A stretch of 64,000 nucleotides of DNA from Zingiber officinale (GCF_018446385.1 NC_055991.1:121067794-121131793); one strand, 5' to 3'; numbered from the stretch's first letter, positions 21,397 through 33,126 are shown. The notes: generated by a model not told the origin, from the letters alone. Made by a program: numbers and translations.

Positions 21397-22197
21397 TGAT
21401 GCAGTGATAAAAGGGGGCCCGCCCGGCATGAGTCAACTGCCAAGGTGGAGGTCAAAGTCAAGGTGGTCAATACTAGAGTGTCAAAAGGCTCACCTACGAC
21501 GGCCAAGCAGAGGACCTTAGTAAGGCTAGTCGGGACAATAAGTATCCAATCTGCAAGTGACTTGTCCGAGTTGACCATCCGTCCAGCTCGAGATAATACG
21601 ATAAGATAGCCAGACGCTTAATGCGGAGTGGTAGGATGCTGAGGAGACTGAAGAGGTTGTTTGATCAGGAGGGACAAGCTACTACGCCCAGTCACTGCAA
21701 GGAAGAGCAGCTGAGGTCGACAGAGCGGAGGAGTCCCGGCCAAGCAACTATCCCGCTCGGCCATGAAGCGGGACCATTGTTATATCTTTCAATATCCTTT
21801 TGAGAGATAGTGCAGCTCACACGAGACATGATCAACAGACGGATAGTACAGCGAAAGCTTCTACTGTCTTGTCAAGGCTATGCATGCCCTGTTAAGATAT
21901 ATTGTCAGAAACACTTTCTTGACATGTCCTTTCATATGACACATTGAAGAACGTGTCCATGCCTTGAGGAGCGTGCACGCTGTCCACCAGGACTCTATAT
22001 AAAGGGAAGTCCAAGCATCGGGCGAGGTACGTGTTATTCATTGTTTGCGCTTGCATTACTGTTACTCCGCTTTCCTTTACAGTTCCAATGACTGACTTGA
22101 GCATCGAAGGGCCAACGTCGGAGACCCCTTCCTGGCTCAGCACTGACGTTGCTTGTTTTGCAGAGCGGGACCCGGTCTACATCCAGTTAATGCAACA
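21397..22197 (+). repeat. Ty3/gypsy 3' LTR
   Basis: It begins TGATGCAGTGATAAAAG after a purine tract and ends GTTAATGCAACA. It shares blocks such as GGAGGTCAAAGTCAAG and the CCCCTTCCTGGCTC region with the inverse-oriented LTR at 22813-23746. An ATATAAAG motif near 22005 may be its TATA box. Confidence 0.65.
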
Positions 22198-22640
22198 GTC
22201 ATATCCCTAGCTTTCCACCTTCCCGTTTCCCGATAGGATCAATATTTATTTTTAGCCAAATAAATTGTAAATTTATTATTTTCTTGATATGTAGTATTAT
22301 ATCTAATAATAATACTTTATTTAATACCATAAAATTTATATTTTTTGAATTAGGTTATAAAACTTGAATAAGAAAATTTTAAATCATCATTTTCGATTCT
22401 AATCAGAAAAAACGGTGAACGAATTTTTTTTAAACGTCAAAAGGTCTAAATTTTTTATTTCCGTCTATGCCGTTAAATAGGCTTGAGCCGGCTTACCTCT
22501 GCATTATTCAACATTGTCTTTATTTGTTTGTACCAGCTTCACTGATTCCTTTTTAATTTTCGCATCTCCACTCCGTTTAACTCGTAAGTTATATAATAAA
22601 TATTTAAATCATACTGTAGAGGTTGATTTTGAGTCTTCAA
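22198..22640. other. AT-rich spacer
   Basis: No gene, repeat or inverted-repeat element was recognised. It is AT-rich flank between the gypsy LTR and a long TA microsatellite. Confidence 0.5.
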
Positions 22641-22658
22641 ATGAGATTCGAACATCTG

Positions 22659-22659
<1 letters not shown>

Positions 22660-22743
<84 letters not shown>

Positions 22744-22767
22744 CATATCATATATATATATATATAA
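22660..22767. repeat. (TA)n microsatellite, over 100 bp
   Basis: A nearly pure TA repeat is interrupted once by ATCATATC. The ORF encoding a run of Tyr-Ile here is an artefact of the repeat. Confidence 0.95.
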
Positions 22768-22812
22768 TCATATCCGAAAGTCGAGACGATGAATATTAAG
22801 ATGTGGTGTTTC

Positions 22813-23744
22813 TGTTGATCATGTGTAGACTTCGCTCTGACCTGTAACCACAACTACATCAGTGCCGAGCCAAGGAAGGGGTCCCGATGTTGGTCCTCTG
22901 ACGCTCAAGTCAGTCACCGGTGTGGCAAGAAGCAAAGAACGAAAACTGTAGCACAACTGTAGAGATCGCGAGAAAAGCATACCTCCGCCAATACCTGTAC
23001 CCCATTTTATATAGGGCTCATGTAGCGTGTGTGCACGCTTCTCAAAGCGGACACGTTGTCACAATCCTTCCTCGAAGAGATATGTCAGGAAAGTGTTCCT
23101 GACACAGAAACTTAACGGGCCGAGCATATATCTGAAGTGATAGTGGAAACTGATCTTCTGCCTGACCATGACGTCCGTCGACGGTACTAACTCCCAAAAG
23201 GATGTCAAAAGATATCCTGCAGTGTCTGTTGCTCAGCCGAACGAGATGCCCGCTCGATTGAGGATTCCTTGTCCCAGTGTCTTCCGTTGTTGGGCTGAGT
23301 GGGATGGCCGCTCGGCTAGAGTCCGTTGTCTGACTGATAAATCCACTATTTGGCCGAACGGGAAAGTCGTTCGGCCGATACTTCCATCGTCTAGTTGCTG
23401 CACGTGTACCTGGATCGAGCGGAATAGCCGCTCAGCTGCTGTTAGTATGTGGTATGTTCGGTTATGACTCTACTCTGCTGACGTCCTGAGTATCAATGTA
23501 AGGCCGAGCGTGATCGCCGCTCGGCATGCTTCCACGGACACTTGGCGCACCTTCCCGTCTTGAGCGTCTTAGCTCAGCTGGTGGCCAAGCTAGTAATGTA
23601 TCGGATCGGGCCTTTCATATCTTGGTCGGGCAAATCACTCACCCGCCCGATCAATAATAGTGGGATGTTGACCGTCTTGACTTTGACCTCCATTGCGACG
23701 AAGACCTGGCCTTTCCTAAGATGAGCTTCTGTTTATCATCGTAT

Positions 23745-23746
<2 letters not shown>
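22813..23746 (-). mobile_element. Ty3/gypsy LTR in inverse orientation, probably solo
   Basis: On the minus strand it starts TGATACGATGATAAACAG at 23746 and ends ACATGATCAACA at 22813. It is related to the LTR at 21397-22197 but opposite in direction. It includes repeated 'GCCGCTCGGC' style motifs near 23220-23530. No target duplication is clear (GTTTC left, AAATA right), and both outer flanks are TA-rich. Confidence 0.6.

Positions 23747-23826
<80 letters not shown>
23747..23826. repeat. (TA)n microsatellite
   Basis: About 80 bp of TA repeat. Others are at 14994-15036, 24186-24232, 43917-43948, 46927-46966 and 47138-47180. Confidence 0.95.
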
Positions 23827-23830
<4 letters not shown>

Positions 23831-23869
23831 TGGAATGTTTACCTTCCAACATGTCGAAACATCAACCGT

Positions 23870-24094
23870 TAGGGTTGAACATTCAATTAATTCGGTTAAT
23901 TTGATATTAATTTTGTATAAATTCTTTTTATTGTTATTTTAAACAAATTTAGTTAATTCGTTGTTAACTGAAATAACTAATTCGGTTAATTTAGTTTTAG
24001 TAAAACTTTGATTTGATTCAATTAGTCAACACTAAATCAATTTTTGATTAATTCAATTAATTTATGGACCGAATTAATCGAATGTTCACCCCTA
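23870..24094. mobile_element. Small terminal-inverted-repeat element (MITE)
   Basis: The left end reads TAGGGTTGAACATTCAATTA. The right end, reverse-complemented, reads TAGGGGTGAACATTCGATTA. The inverted repeats are about 26 bp with two or three mismatches, and the inside is AT-rich. Ends of the form TAGGGGTG are common in hAT-type MITEs, but no 8-bp target duplication is evident, so the superfamily is unsure. Confidence 0.6.
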
Positions 24095-24189
24095 TCTATA
24101 ATGGGTTATAAGTTTGCAAGTTTGCTTACAAATGAAGCATCACTGCTTCGCTGTTCCGTGAATGAGTTAGGAATGCGTTAAGACTTGAC

Positions 24190-24235
<46 letters not shown>

Positions 24236-24546
24236 GAACGCAGTAGTTCTATTTTAATGAATTCCTCTGCTGGACACCAGTCAAGGAAGCCTTCCTCGTT
24301 GGTGTACATATATAGTTGTATTCGGCTGGATATTTCTCTAAAACCGTGAGGGTTCGATTCTTAGTTGGATTGTAAGTTCTGTATATTTGGTATCACGGGT
24401 GGAACTAAATGGGGGGCCTAAATTGTTCGTCTGTTTTTCCCTCTCCGCAGCAAGCAACCCAGCTTCGTCTCCTTCCGACCTTCCATCTCTCCAGCAAGCA
24501 ACTCCCTCCATTTGGATGGTCTTCTTCTCTCTAAACCCTGGGGACA
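24095..24546. other. Intergenic, no gene recognised
   Basis: It contains a TA tract (24186-24232) and a C/T-rich stretch with AGCAAGCAAC motifs near 24450-24500. Nothing coding was recognised. Confidence 0.5.
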
Positions 24547-24813
24547 CACTTTCCCTAATTTAATTGTGTAAAACGGCGGGTCCCGCCGCCCAGCGGCCCC
24601 CTAGGCCTGGCCCCCCAGGAATCCTAAGAGGAAGTAAATCAGCGGTGAATGCTGGCCCGGTTAAAGCGTGGTGTCTCCGGAATTTAACACAGCCGGCCCA
24701 GATTATTCATCCAGTACGCGTCCGTGCACCTTCGACCCTACAACTCATTGTGCAAGGATGTCACGTCTTAACCGGTTGATCCAGCCCGCGGGGGCCACTT
24801 TCCCTAATTTAAT
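24547..24813. repeat. GC-rich insert flanked by an 18-bp direct repeat
   Basis: CACTTTCCCTAATTTAAT occurs exactly at 24547-24564 and 24796-24813. Between them is a 231-bp GC-rich block, in contrast with AT-rich flanks. Long direct repeats fit target duplication by a non-LTR (SINE-like) insertion. The insert was not recognised and has no convincing pol III boxes and no A- or T-rich tail. Confidence 0.55.
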
Positions 24814-25751
24814 GATAGAATAGGAAGAGGATAAAATAAATACGTGAGCAATAATTACTTATTATTCATGCATATTTATTTTCAGATAATATAATATATA
24901 ATGTTTAAAAAGTACAATTAATCAATTAATAAATAATAAAATTATTTTTAAAATAATTATAATTATAATAGAATTATTAAAATAATTATAATATTTGATT
25001 TGATGATCAATTATGATTCTCTTTTATTTCTTTTACCTGGTGCAGCAAGCAACCTCCAGTCTCCTTTTCTCTTCCTAGCAAGCCAGCAAACAACACACTT
25101 CGTTTCCTTCCCTCTCCAAAGCAAGCAACACTCTCCGCATAACACGCCCTCCACACATCAAGTAAGGACGACACGACCGCTTGTGCTGCTCGGTGAGGCA
25201 ACAACGTGGTAGCCTTTTGAGTAATCGTTGCCCCACCAAGCAGCAAACCGTGCGGCCAGTGCCTCGCCAGGCATCGACGCGGCTGCTCTTGAAGGGATCA
25301 CTCGCGAAGCGGCCGTTGCCTGCAAGGTAGCGACGCTGCCACCTCGCGATCGACCGTTGCCTTGCACGATCACGTCATTGTTTGGTGGGGGCAGCAGCCG
25401 CTCGTGAGGCTGCCACATCGCCTACCTCGCCATGTAGCACAAGCGATCACGCCTCCCTCTGATAATTATACAATAATGATAAAACAGTCAATTATAAACT
25501 ACAGTTCGTTTAAATTATATCATAAATCTTTCTTTTGCCCCCCTTTTTACATTGAAATCGGTGTTTTATACTACTTAGCATTCCCTTTTTGTGTGCTTAT
25601 TATAAAATTATAGATCTAGCATTCTTTTTTGGGAAATTATACTTTATAATTATAAGATTTTATTTTGTTTTACTTTAAAAACTATATATATAGCTCCGTC
25701 GTAAAAGCAATTGATGTCTCTCTTTTTATTTTTTATTTACGGTGGTGGTGA

Positions 25752-25753
<2 letters not shown>
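24814..25753. other. Intergenic; one GC-rich island, no gene recognised
   Basis: AT-rich DNA surrounds a GC-richer segment (about 25150-25455) with ORFs on both strands, none of a recognised family. There is an AGCAAGCAAC motif near 25040, as at 24450. Confidence 0.45.
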
Positions 25754-25790
<37 letters not shown>

Positions 25791-25874
25791 ACTTTTTTAA
25801 AGAAATGTCAAAGTGACACTTTGTTTAAAACACCAGTCTTCGATCGTGAACATTTAAAATATACTAATGATCGT
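25754..25874 (+). repeat. (ATT)n-linked dispersed repeat, copy 1
   Basis: A run of ATT leads into about 80 bp closely matched at 26582-26675, including AGTCTTCGATCGTGAACATT. The two copies are direct repeats about 820 bp apart. Confidence 0.6.
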
Positions 25875-26550
25875 GCACACGCATTGCGTGTAAACATCTC
25901 TAACAACTAAAAAAAATTCAATGTTCATTCTGTATCTAATGTACCGAAGGAAAACATATGAAATTATATTAATTAAAGCATTATAGTATTAAAATACTAA
26001 AGATGAGTCATTAGGGTAAAGTAACTATCTTTTGAAAATCTAAAGAATTAATTATTTGGGTAAGATTCGTCAGACCCATGCAATAGTACAATAATGCAAG
26101 GGTGACGTTAGAGAATCCCAACAACAAACTAATAACGGGCTTCCCTATGCAAAAAAATTAATTTAATTTAATATTATACTTATCTTAGTAAAAAAACTAA
26201 GAAAAGTATATTTTTTAACATCGTTGACCTAAAATATTTATAGAAATTTCTTTGATCCTAGTGTTGTCAATTCTAAGATGTGGGACTAAAGAGAACTATA
26301 TTTTTTTATATAAAACAACCAGAGAAAATTAATGATGAGAAAAATTTATAATAATACGCTGCAGCTAAGTCTCGAACTCTAGATCAATGATTGTTTCGCT
26401 TGTGGAATTACTAATAAACCTTGGAATTATTTTTAAACTGAATAGAAAAAAAAGGACAATAACGTAAATTCATTTTAAGCTTCACCAAAGTTAGTTAGTA
26501 AAGGGGGAAGAATTTTAATAAAATAGTAAGATTAAGGAAGAATACAATAT

Positions 26551-26675
26551 ACTACGAGTAATAATAATAATAATAATAATAATTATTATTATTATTATTA
26601 AATTTTTTAAAAGAAATCCAAAGCGACACTTTATTTAAAACATCAGTCTTTGATCGTGAACATTTAAAATATATT
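26551..26675 (+). repeat. (ATT)n-linked dispersed repeat, copy 2
   Basis: This is a diverged copy of 25754-25874. It is bracketed by AAGGAAGAATACAATAT (about 26534-26550) and AAGGAGGAATACAATAT (about 26676-26692), consistent with a target duplication, so this copy looks like an insertion. The DNA between the two copies (25875-26533) is AT-rich with no recognised gene. Confidence 0.5.
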
Positions 26676-26779
26676 AAGGAGGAATACAATATATATACAC
26701 TATAAGTATATGATAAAAAAATAAAAGAGTGATAAAAGAGGTATTTTTATTAATTTTTTAATAAAAATTTAAATTGGTA

Positions 26780-27523
26780 CCATTTGCACTCATGATCTAA
26801 TTAAATCAGGTTTTGAGCTAAGTGTGAATGCTAACAAATTTAATGGATCTAGAGGACCAGAGATCAAACTAAAGTCCAGTCAAGTCAAAGAGGATCAAAT
26901 GACTAACAAAAGGTCCAATTGAGTCAAAGAGAATTAGACAGCAAGCATGAAGCTCAGTCGAGTTAGCGAGGACCAAACGATTGGTTGAAGTCCAGATAAT
27001 GCATATTGCATGAAGACTTGGTGAGTCAAGAGATCAGCAAATGTTAAGTGGAGGAAAGTACTAGAGGAGAGAGATCCACTGAGGACAAGTCCCAGTGAGA
27101 CTATAAGCGTTGGTTCAACTTAAATCCATTTTAGAAATCTATGTTAAAACTAAATCATATTCTTGGTAAGACAAGATCTAACTAATAAATATATAAAAAT
27201 TATTCATGCATATATTTTTCTAACTCTGTGTTACAGAGATATACGTAGATCTTCAAATCTTGCATGTGTGGCCACTGACAGAGCCTGATTTCAAATTCGG
27301 AGTCAAAAGATATGACCTCCGAAAGATTTTTGTGATGAACCAATGGATTGGAGACACCTCAGATGGATTGGAGGTGCCTCTAATGTATTGGAGGTGCCTC
27401 AGATTAGTAATTTTATCTCTTCTGTATCGGATAAGGCTTATTGGAGTTGCCCTAGGTCATTGGAAACACCTCTAATGACCTATATATATAAGAAGGATTC
27501 AACCAGCTTTCAAGATACAACTT
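26780..27523 (+). repeat. LTR fragment of a 'GGAGGTGCC' LTR family, copy A
   Basis: This matches 34393-35025 (copy C) in order: AGTCCAG-rich blocks, GGAGAGAGATCCA, the CTTCAAATCTTGCA region, repeated TTGGAGGTGCCT, and CAGCTTTCAAGATAC. The match ends at 27523. Following sequence to 27779 carries AGAGGGGGGTGAAT and GATTAGGGGGG-type motifs but no gene. Confidence 0.6.
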
Positions 27524-27779
27524 ATTGTAGGATCGAAGCGCACTAAGAGGGGGGTGAATCACATGTATTTTAAAAATAGAGTCCTTTTTTAAAACTTAAT
27601 AAAAAGTGCAGTGGGAAAACTAAATAAAAGCAAAAACATAAGACTCGATCGGTTACTTGGTTCTAGTGGTGTAGTCAGGATTTTCAATTAGGGGGGGTGT
27701 GAATTCAACAAATTAAAAAAAAATATATATAACACAGAAAATGTATAATAAAAGTTATATATGAACTTCATATGTTTTT

Positions 27780-30145
27780 TTACAATATCACTCTTCGAGA
27801 TTTCATATTTTGAAAATGCTGAATAATAGCTTCATTATCAATGCTATCAAACACATCTTCCTCAATATATGGTATCAAACAATCATTTACCATATCATCT
27901 CCCAACCGATTTCAAAGTGAGATTTTGATTATTTTCATTGATGAAAACACTCTCTCTACAGTTGCAGTTGCAACAGGTAATAGCAATGCTAACTTCAAAA
28001 GTAAATATACCAAAGGAGACAGACGATGTTTTTTCAATTGAACCATCCTTTTAGCAAGCTGGCTAATCCCCACAACCTCAGAGAATTGATTGCTACTCCA
28101 CATATCAAAAATAAAGTTATCAAGTTGGGGCTCAAGATGCATTAACTCCATTGGGGAAAAATCGGATGGACAAAACTGAGCAAACTGTTTTCTCTTATCA
28201 TAAGCAGAGAATGAATTTGATGGATCAAGACAACTCATACACAACAACAACTCCGTGTTCACCTCGTTAAAGCGACTATTCAACTCCTGAAGTTGCCAAT
28301 CTATCACTTCATAAAACGTTTCAACACGATAATAGTGAAGATTTGTCCTTCCTACAATATTTCGTCGTGATCTCCCATGAAAGACGAACAAGTCTTCCAT
28401 GTGCGGGGTGACTACCTCATACTTAACACAAAATAAAGAAACTTCATTTAGTAACAAATCCCAATCATCATCTCTCATAGTTTGCAATTGATGTTTGCTT
28501 GATCTTACAAGAATCATGACATTTACAATGTCTTGATCTTTTCTTTGTAAAGCTTGCGACAAATCATTCATGACTCCCAAGATATTCTTCATTAAGTGCA
28601 TCTGAAATATAAATTCATATTTTTCAATCAATTCCAACAGATTATTTGCTTGTGCCCTTTGCTTGTGATCTTTTCCCTCCTCTTCAAAAAATAAAAGGAT
28701 ATCAATAATTGAAGGATACAAATGTATCAAACTTAACAATGTATTATAATGTGAACCCCAATGTGTACTCCCAGCTCTTTTTAATGTCATCTCTTGATTC
28801 ATACCTTGTCCAGTGAAGATATCACCATTGCAAATTCCTTTAATAACTTTTTCAAATTGTTTCTCGCGAAGTATATCTCTTCGCTTGCATGATGCTCCAA
28901 CAATATTGTTCAATTGTGCAACCACATCAAAAAAAGTAGAAATTTTTATATGATTTTCAGCAACAGCTACAAGTGTAAGTTGCAGTTGATGAGCAACATA
29001 ATGAACATAATAAACAGAAGGATTCTCCATCATAATTAAGCTTTTTAAGCCATTGAATTCTCCTCTCATATTACTAGCTCCATCGTATCCTTGCCCCCGT
29101 AAATTAGATATAGATAATCCATGTTGGCACAACAAAGAATCAATAGCAGTTTTAAGTGATAAGGCAGTAGTGTCGCTTATATGTACAATGCCTAGAAAGC
29201 GCTCAACAATATTTCCCCTTTCATCTACAAACCGTAAAACAACTGCCATTTGTTCTTTAACAGATATATCACGAGCCTCATCAACCAATATAGTAAATAA
29301 TTCATCACCGAGATCTCCAAGAATAGAATTAGTGGTTAAATAAGCAATGGATCTGATAATATCTTTCTAAATATCAGGCGATGTCAATTTGAGATTTGAG
29401 GGAGCATTGTCTAGTGCAACTCTATTGATATCCTCATTATGGTCAGCAAGAAATCTTAACAATTCAAGAAAATTACCATGATTAAGTGAGTTTGTTGATT
29501 CATCATGACCGCGAAATGTTAATCCTTGACGCACAAGAAATCTTATGCAATCAATTGATGTTGTCAAATGAACACGATAATCGATAGCTACTTGACTAGA
29601 CTACTTGACCAAACAAGTTTCAATATGTTGTTTTTGATTCATTAAATCATAAGCCGCCATCATGCACCTGTTGTGAATGCTGCTCTGATTTCCAACATGT
29701 TCATTAAATTTTTCTTTCTTTCTCCAATTTTTAAATCCCTCAGTAACAAAAGAATCACCGCCACTTTGGCCACCATGATCCGCTTTTAATAAATAGCAAT
29801 AAAGACAAAAAGTCGCATCTTTTGCAATGCTGTATTCTAGCCAATTAGGATGAAGACTAAACCATATAGCTTGAAATCTTCGTTTCTCTTTGGGACAAGA
29901 ACGCCAAGGAAATTCATGATTTTTAGGCTGAAATGACCTTTTTGCAAATAGTAACGTCGAACAATCTCCCTTTCATTAACATTATACTCAAGAATGTGTT
30001 TTCTTAGCCCAGGATCACTAGGATACTCATTTGAGTCAGCATCAAGAGGAGCTGGTGGAGGAGGCGGAGGAGGAGGAGGTGGTGGAGGGGGAGATGACTT
30101 GTTTGAAGTAGGTTCATCTCGTATTTTCTTCAAATACCTCAACAT
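27780..30145 (-). pseudogene. hAT transposase-like gene (TTF zinc finger + HAT dimer), broken
   Basis: The minus strand encodes a protein of the plant 'TTF-type zinc finger with HAT dimerisation domain' family, related to hAT transposases. From MLRYLKKIRDEP at 30145 come a run of about 13 prolines and then a TTF-like zinc region (WFSLHPNWLEY, then CLYCYLLK, about 29770-29870). A DUF4371-like part with FRGHDES follows, then a long core with GQGYDGASNMRG and HYVAHQLQL, and the hAT dimer motif ATATVERVFSSM near 27940. One frameshift lies near 29930. Stops are at 29601-29603 (TAG), 29367-29369 (TAG) and 27912-27914 (TGA); the frame beyond the last continues to a natural end at 27780. It is inactive. 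The 458-codon stretch 27912-29288 is still open. Confidence 0.85.
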
Positions 30146-31200
30146 TGTTATTTCACCTAATTTATCATCAACATAATATTTTAGAAACATAATCATCTAA
30201 TTAATGACTATTTGTTTTCAGCAATTTATATTCAAAAACAAATAATAAACGAAATTGATAGAGAGTTAATGATCCCTTATTTTTCACACATATTGGTAGA
30301 GATATAAAGTCAAATGTTTACATTATAAAAACATATTTTTCTAGTTATATGACTATCTAATTTTAATTCTTATCATAAAGATGATTCGTTTTATATGCAT
30401 GTTGTTATTATAAAATATTGGTATAAATCATATGATAAGTCTATTCATGGAATAAATGATACGATTCAATTGATCAAATTTTTGAATGATCATTAATGAC
30501 ATTCCTCACATTCATATAACAAACCAAACATCAAATGTACTTTTCACCTCAATATGTGTAAACATTTAACATACTTGAATAACAAACAAAAACATGAATA
30601 TATGCAAAATTAACACTACATGTTTTTTTCAATACTTAAATTCGTAATCGAAAGAAATCAAGTAAGAAAATTTTACCTCAATCAAAAGACATTTATTGTG
30701 GAGTGTCGGTAGTGTTGTCAGCAAACGATAGCAGCGATAGCGGCGAAGCAATGATGGCAGCGTTGGCAGCAAACGATAACAGCGTTGGCAGCGGTGTACA
30801 ATGATAGGCCGACAATGATGTGGATGGCAACGACAATGTGCGACGGAGGATTTTGAGGGCAAAATTAAGATTAGAGAAAAATAAGATGAGAATTAGGGGA
30901 GGAAGAAGAACATGGGATAGAGGAAAAAGGAAAGGGTAATAGTGGAGGAAGAAGAAAATGGAAGAGGGAAAAAATAAGGTTATGTGGGAAGAAGCTTCGC
31001 CGATAGGGAACAAAAATAGGAAAAAGAGAAAAATAAAAAGCTTCGACGGCGAAGAGAAACAACTTTTTTGGACAAACGAGAGAGAGAGAGAAATTAAAAC
31101 ACGATGCAAGGTTTTGACTTTTGATTGGAGTTTTCCATAAAAGTCTAGATACTTTTAGATTTATAAATAAATGTTTTTTATTTTATTTTTAATCATATTA
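30146..31200. other. Upstream flank of the hAT relic
   Basis: AT-rich DNA with a short imperfect repeat (AGCAGCG/GGCAGCG units, 30716-30800) and a purine-rich stretch (30880-31095). ORFs here are low-complexity and match nothing recognised. Clear hAT terminal inverted repeats were not found. Confidence 0.45.
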
Positions 31201-31213
31201 ATTTTTTTTCTCC

Positions 31214-32370
31214 AAATCTGAGAGGCGGTGATCGCCCCCCCCGGCGGCCGCCCCACAGTAGGCCCCTGCTTGGTTCGGAACCTTCAACAACTCCTACTCC
31301 AAGACTCACGATCTCTCGAACTGCCGTATCGATGGGCAATCCACTAAATTCTCTTCCGGAACCGCCGGAAGAGTAATCCGAATACAAAGATGAGGAAAGT
31401 GTAACACCCTACACTTTCCTTATAAGTATGAAAAATATATTACCAACACTTCGAAGAATCGAATCTGATTGGGCTCATGTGTTGGTGTTGGTCTGTCGGC
31501 AATGGTCGGATGTCATGTTGCAGCAACGCAACAGCAACAGAAAAGTCGTAGTAGCTCGTATGAAAGTTCTATGTCTTCTGCTGGATGAATACCCCTTTTA
31601 TATGGTATTGGAGGTGCCTTCAACCCCAAAACTCATCCTCGAAGAAGCGGCCCTCATCCTCGACGATGCCTTTTGGTGCCCTCATTGAGCACCGAGGAGC
31701 CTCCAACACTCTAAGATGCCTCCCCACAGGCCAGAAGCGCCTCCCCTTAACTTGTTTGACGCAGTAATCTTTCGAACCGCATATCTTTTGACTTCGAGCT
31801 CAGAATCATGCTTTATTAGTTGTCATGCATGTAGAATTTGAAGATCTACAACAAAGAGTTAGAAAAAAAATATATTCATGAACAATTTATATATTTTTAT
31901 GAGTTAGATCTTATTTTTCCAAGACTAGGATATAGTCAAGGTATCAGTATAGCTTTCCAAAATGAATCTAAACTGAATCTGCGCCTAAAGTTCCTAATTC
32001 GGACTCATCTTCACTGAAATATTCTCCTCCAATGATTTATCTTACTTATCATGCAAAATCGCTTGACTCACTTTTGGTGCACTAGGTCTTCCATCAGTTG
32101 TCAGGTTCGCAGACTCAACTGAATTTCGGCCAGCTGTCAGGTCCCGCGAATGCAGCTGGACTTACCTCTAGATATCAGGTCACTCATTGATCTATCTGGA
32201 CTTTTATACCAGCTATTAGGTCCTCCAGACCTAGCTGCATTTCATCCTGGTGTCAGACCCGTCAAGTCCAGTACACTTAGTAGAAAAGTTAAATCACACC
32301 ACATCTAACTTTAATCAATTTGTCATTTATCAAAATTTAGATTTGATCATTGGTGTCAACTACACCAACA
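31214..32370 (-). repeat. LTR of the 'GGAGGTGCC' family, inverse copy B1
   Basis: The reverse complement of 31270-31430 matches 32480-32720 and 35150-35350 (GGAAAGTGTAGG, then AGAATTTAGTGGATTGCCCA). On the minus strand the LTR begins TGTTGGTGTAGTTGACACC at 32370, a short hairpin. Its 3' limit near 31214 is approximate. Confidence 0.55.
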
Positions 32371-32821
32371 CTCATATACAAGCATTCTTGCACTTTCTGT
32401 TGCACTGTCTCTTTGCTATCACTCTATCGCGACTCTGCTACACCCAATTGCTACAGTCAGAGTGACACTGACCATGAGCTATGAACGAGAACTACAACAA
32501 GTGTCGGTAACATTGTATTTTCAAATTATTATTATACTTGCATAGGAAAGTGTAGGATGTTATACTTTCCTCAGTTCTGTAATCGATATCTCAGTTCTGT
32601 AATTGATATCTTTTCCCAAAAGTTTTTTGGAGGAGAATTTAATGGATTGCCCAATCAATATGGTCTGAGGGATCATGAGCCTTGGAGTGGGAGTCATCGA
32701 AGGTTCCAAACAAGTCTTTTACTTTCTGCTGCATACTTGAACTTTCGATAAATTTTTTAAACCGAAAAAGAAATGTTTTACAAACGAGATTCATCCCCTC
32801 TCGTTTATTTTCGATCCTACA
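32371..32821 (+). repeat. LTR 3' fragment, copy B2
   Basis: It matches 35028-35499, from CTCATATACAAGCATTCTTG to the LTR end before TTGGTATTAGATCGGGG (32823-32839), which resembles a primer-binding site. It begins exactly where the inverse copy B1 begins, so the two form a head-to-head junction. Confidence 0.6.
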
Positions 32822-33126
32822 CTTGGTATTAGATCGGGGTTGCTCGGAATTGGTTCCACTGAAGTTCGTGCAATATCTCTCGAGCCGTCTTTCACATTTC
32901 TTATTTTAATACCACACTATTTACCCGAAAACAAAGTCTTGGAACATTCTAGTCTATATTTCTTACAAGTATACCGATATCTCATTAAGAAGGGTGAAAC
33001 ATCTACGAACCTCTACTATACAATCAAGAAGATTTCAAATACCGAAGACGAGCAATGAAATGTTTCTTAGGAAGTGAAAATTTTGACAATTTGTTGATAT
33101 TGAAAAAACCCTCTTGAGACTCCGAG

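Larger units (their letters stand above)
12854..22197 (+). mobile_element. Ty3/gypsy element, 3' portion (Tat-like)
   Basis: A purine tract (TTGAGGGGGAGGCTTG, 21381-21396) directly precedes an LTR that starts TGATGCAG and ends ATGCAACA at 22197. Upstream, on the opposite strand, is a decayed gag/PF04195-like ORF, an arrangement known from Tat-lineage gypsy elements. The left part is cut off by the copia element ending at 12853. The LTR nest at about 14589-20934 interrupts it; the sequences on both sides of the nest read as one continuous untranslated stretch. No pol is visible. Orientation rests on the purine tract and the LTR. Confidence 0.55.

Noticed and set aside
22514-22792. 92-codon ORF with a Tyr-Ile run
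   Set aside because: It is translation of a TA microsatellite.
24760-24790. GGTTGATCC, resembling the start of 18S rRNA
   Set aside because: Only a few bases match; the neighbouring sequence is not rRNA.
25158-25418. 86-codon ORF in a GC-rich island
   Set aside because: Several frames are open on both strands because of base composition, and no family was recognised.
30693-31109. 138-codon minus-strand ORF rich in Phe, Leu and Ser
   Set aside because: It is a low-complexity pyrimidine tract with no homology recognised, probably flank of the hAT relic.
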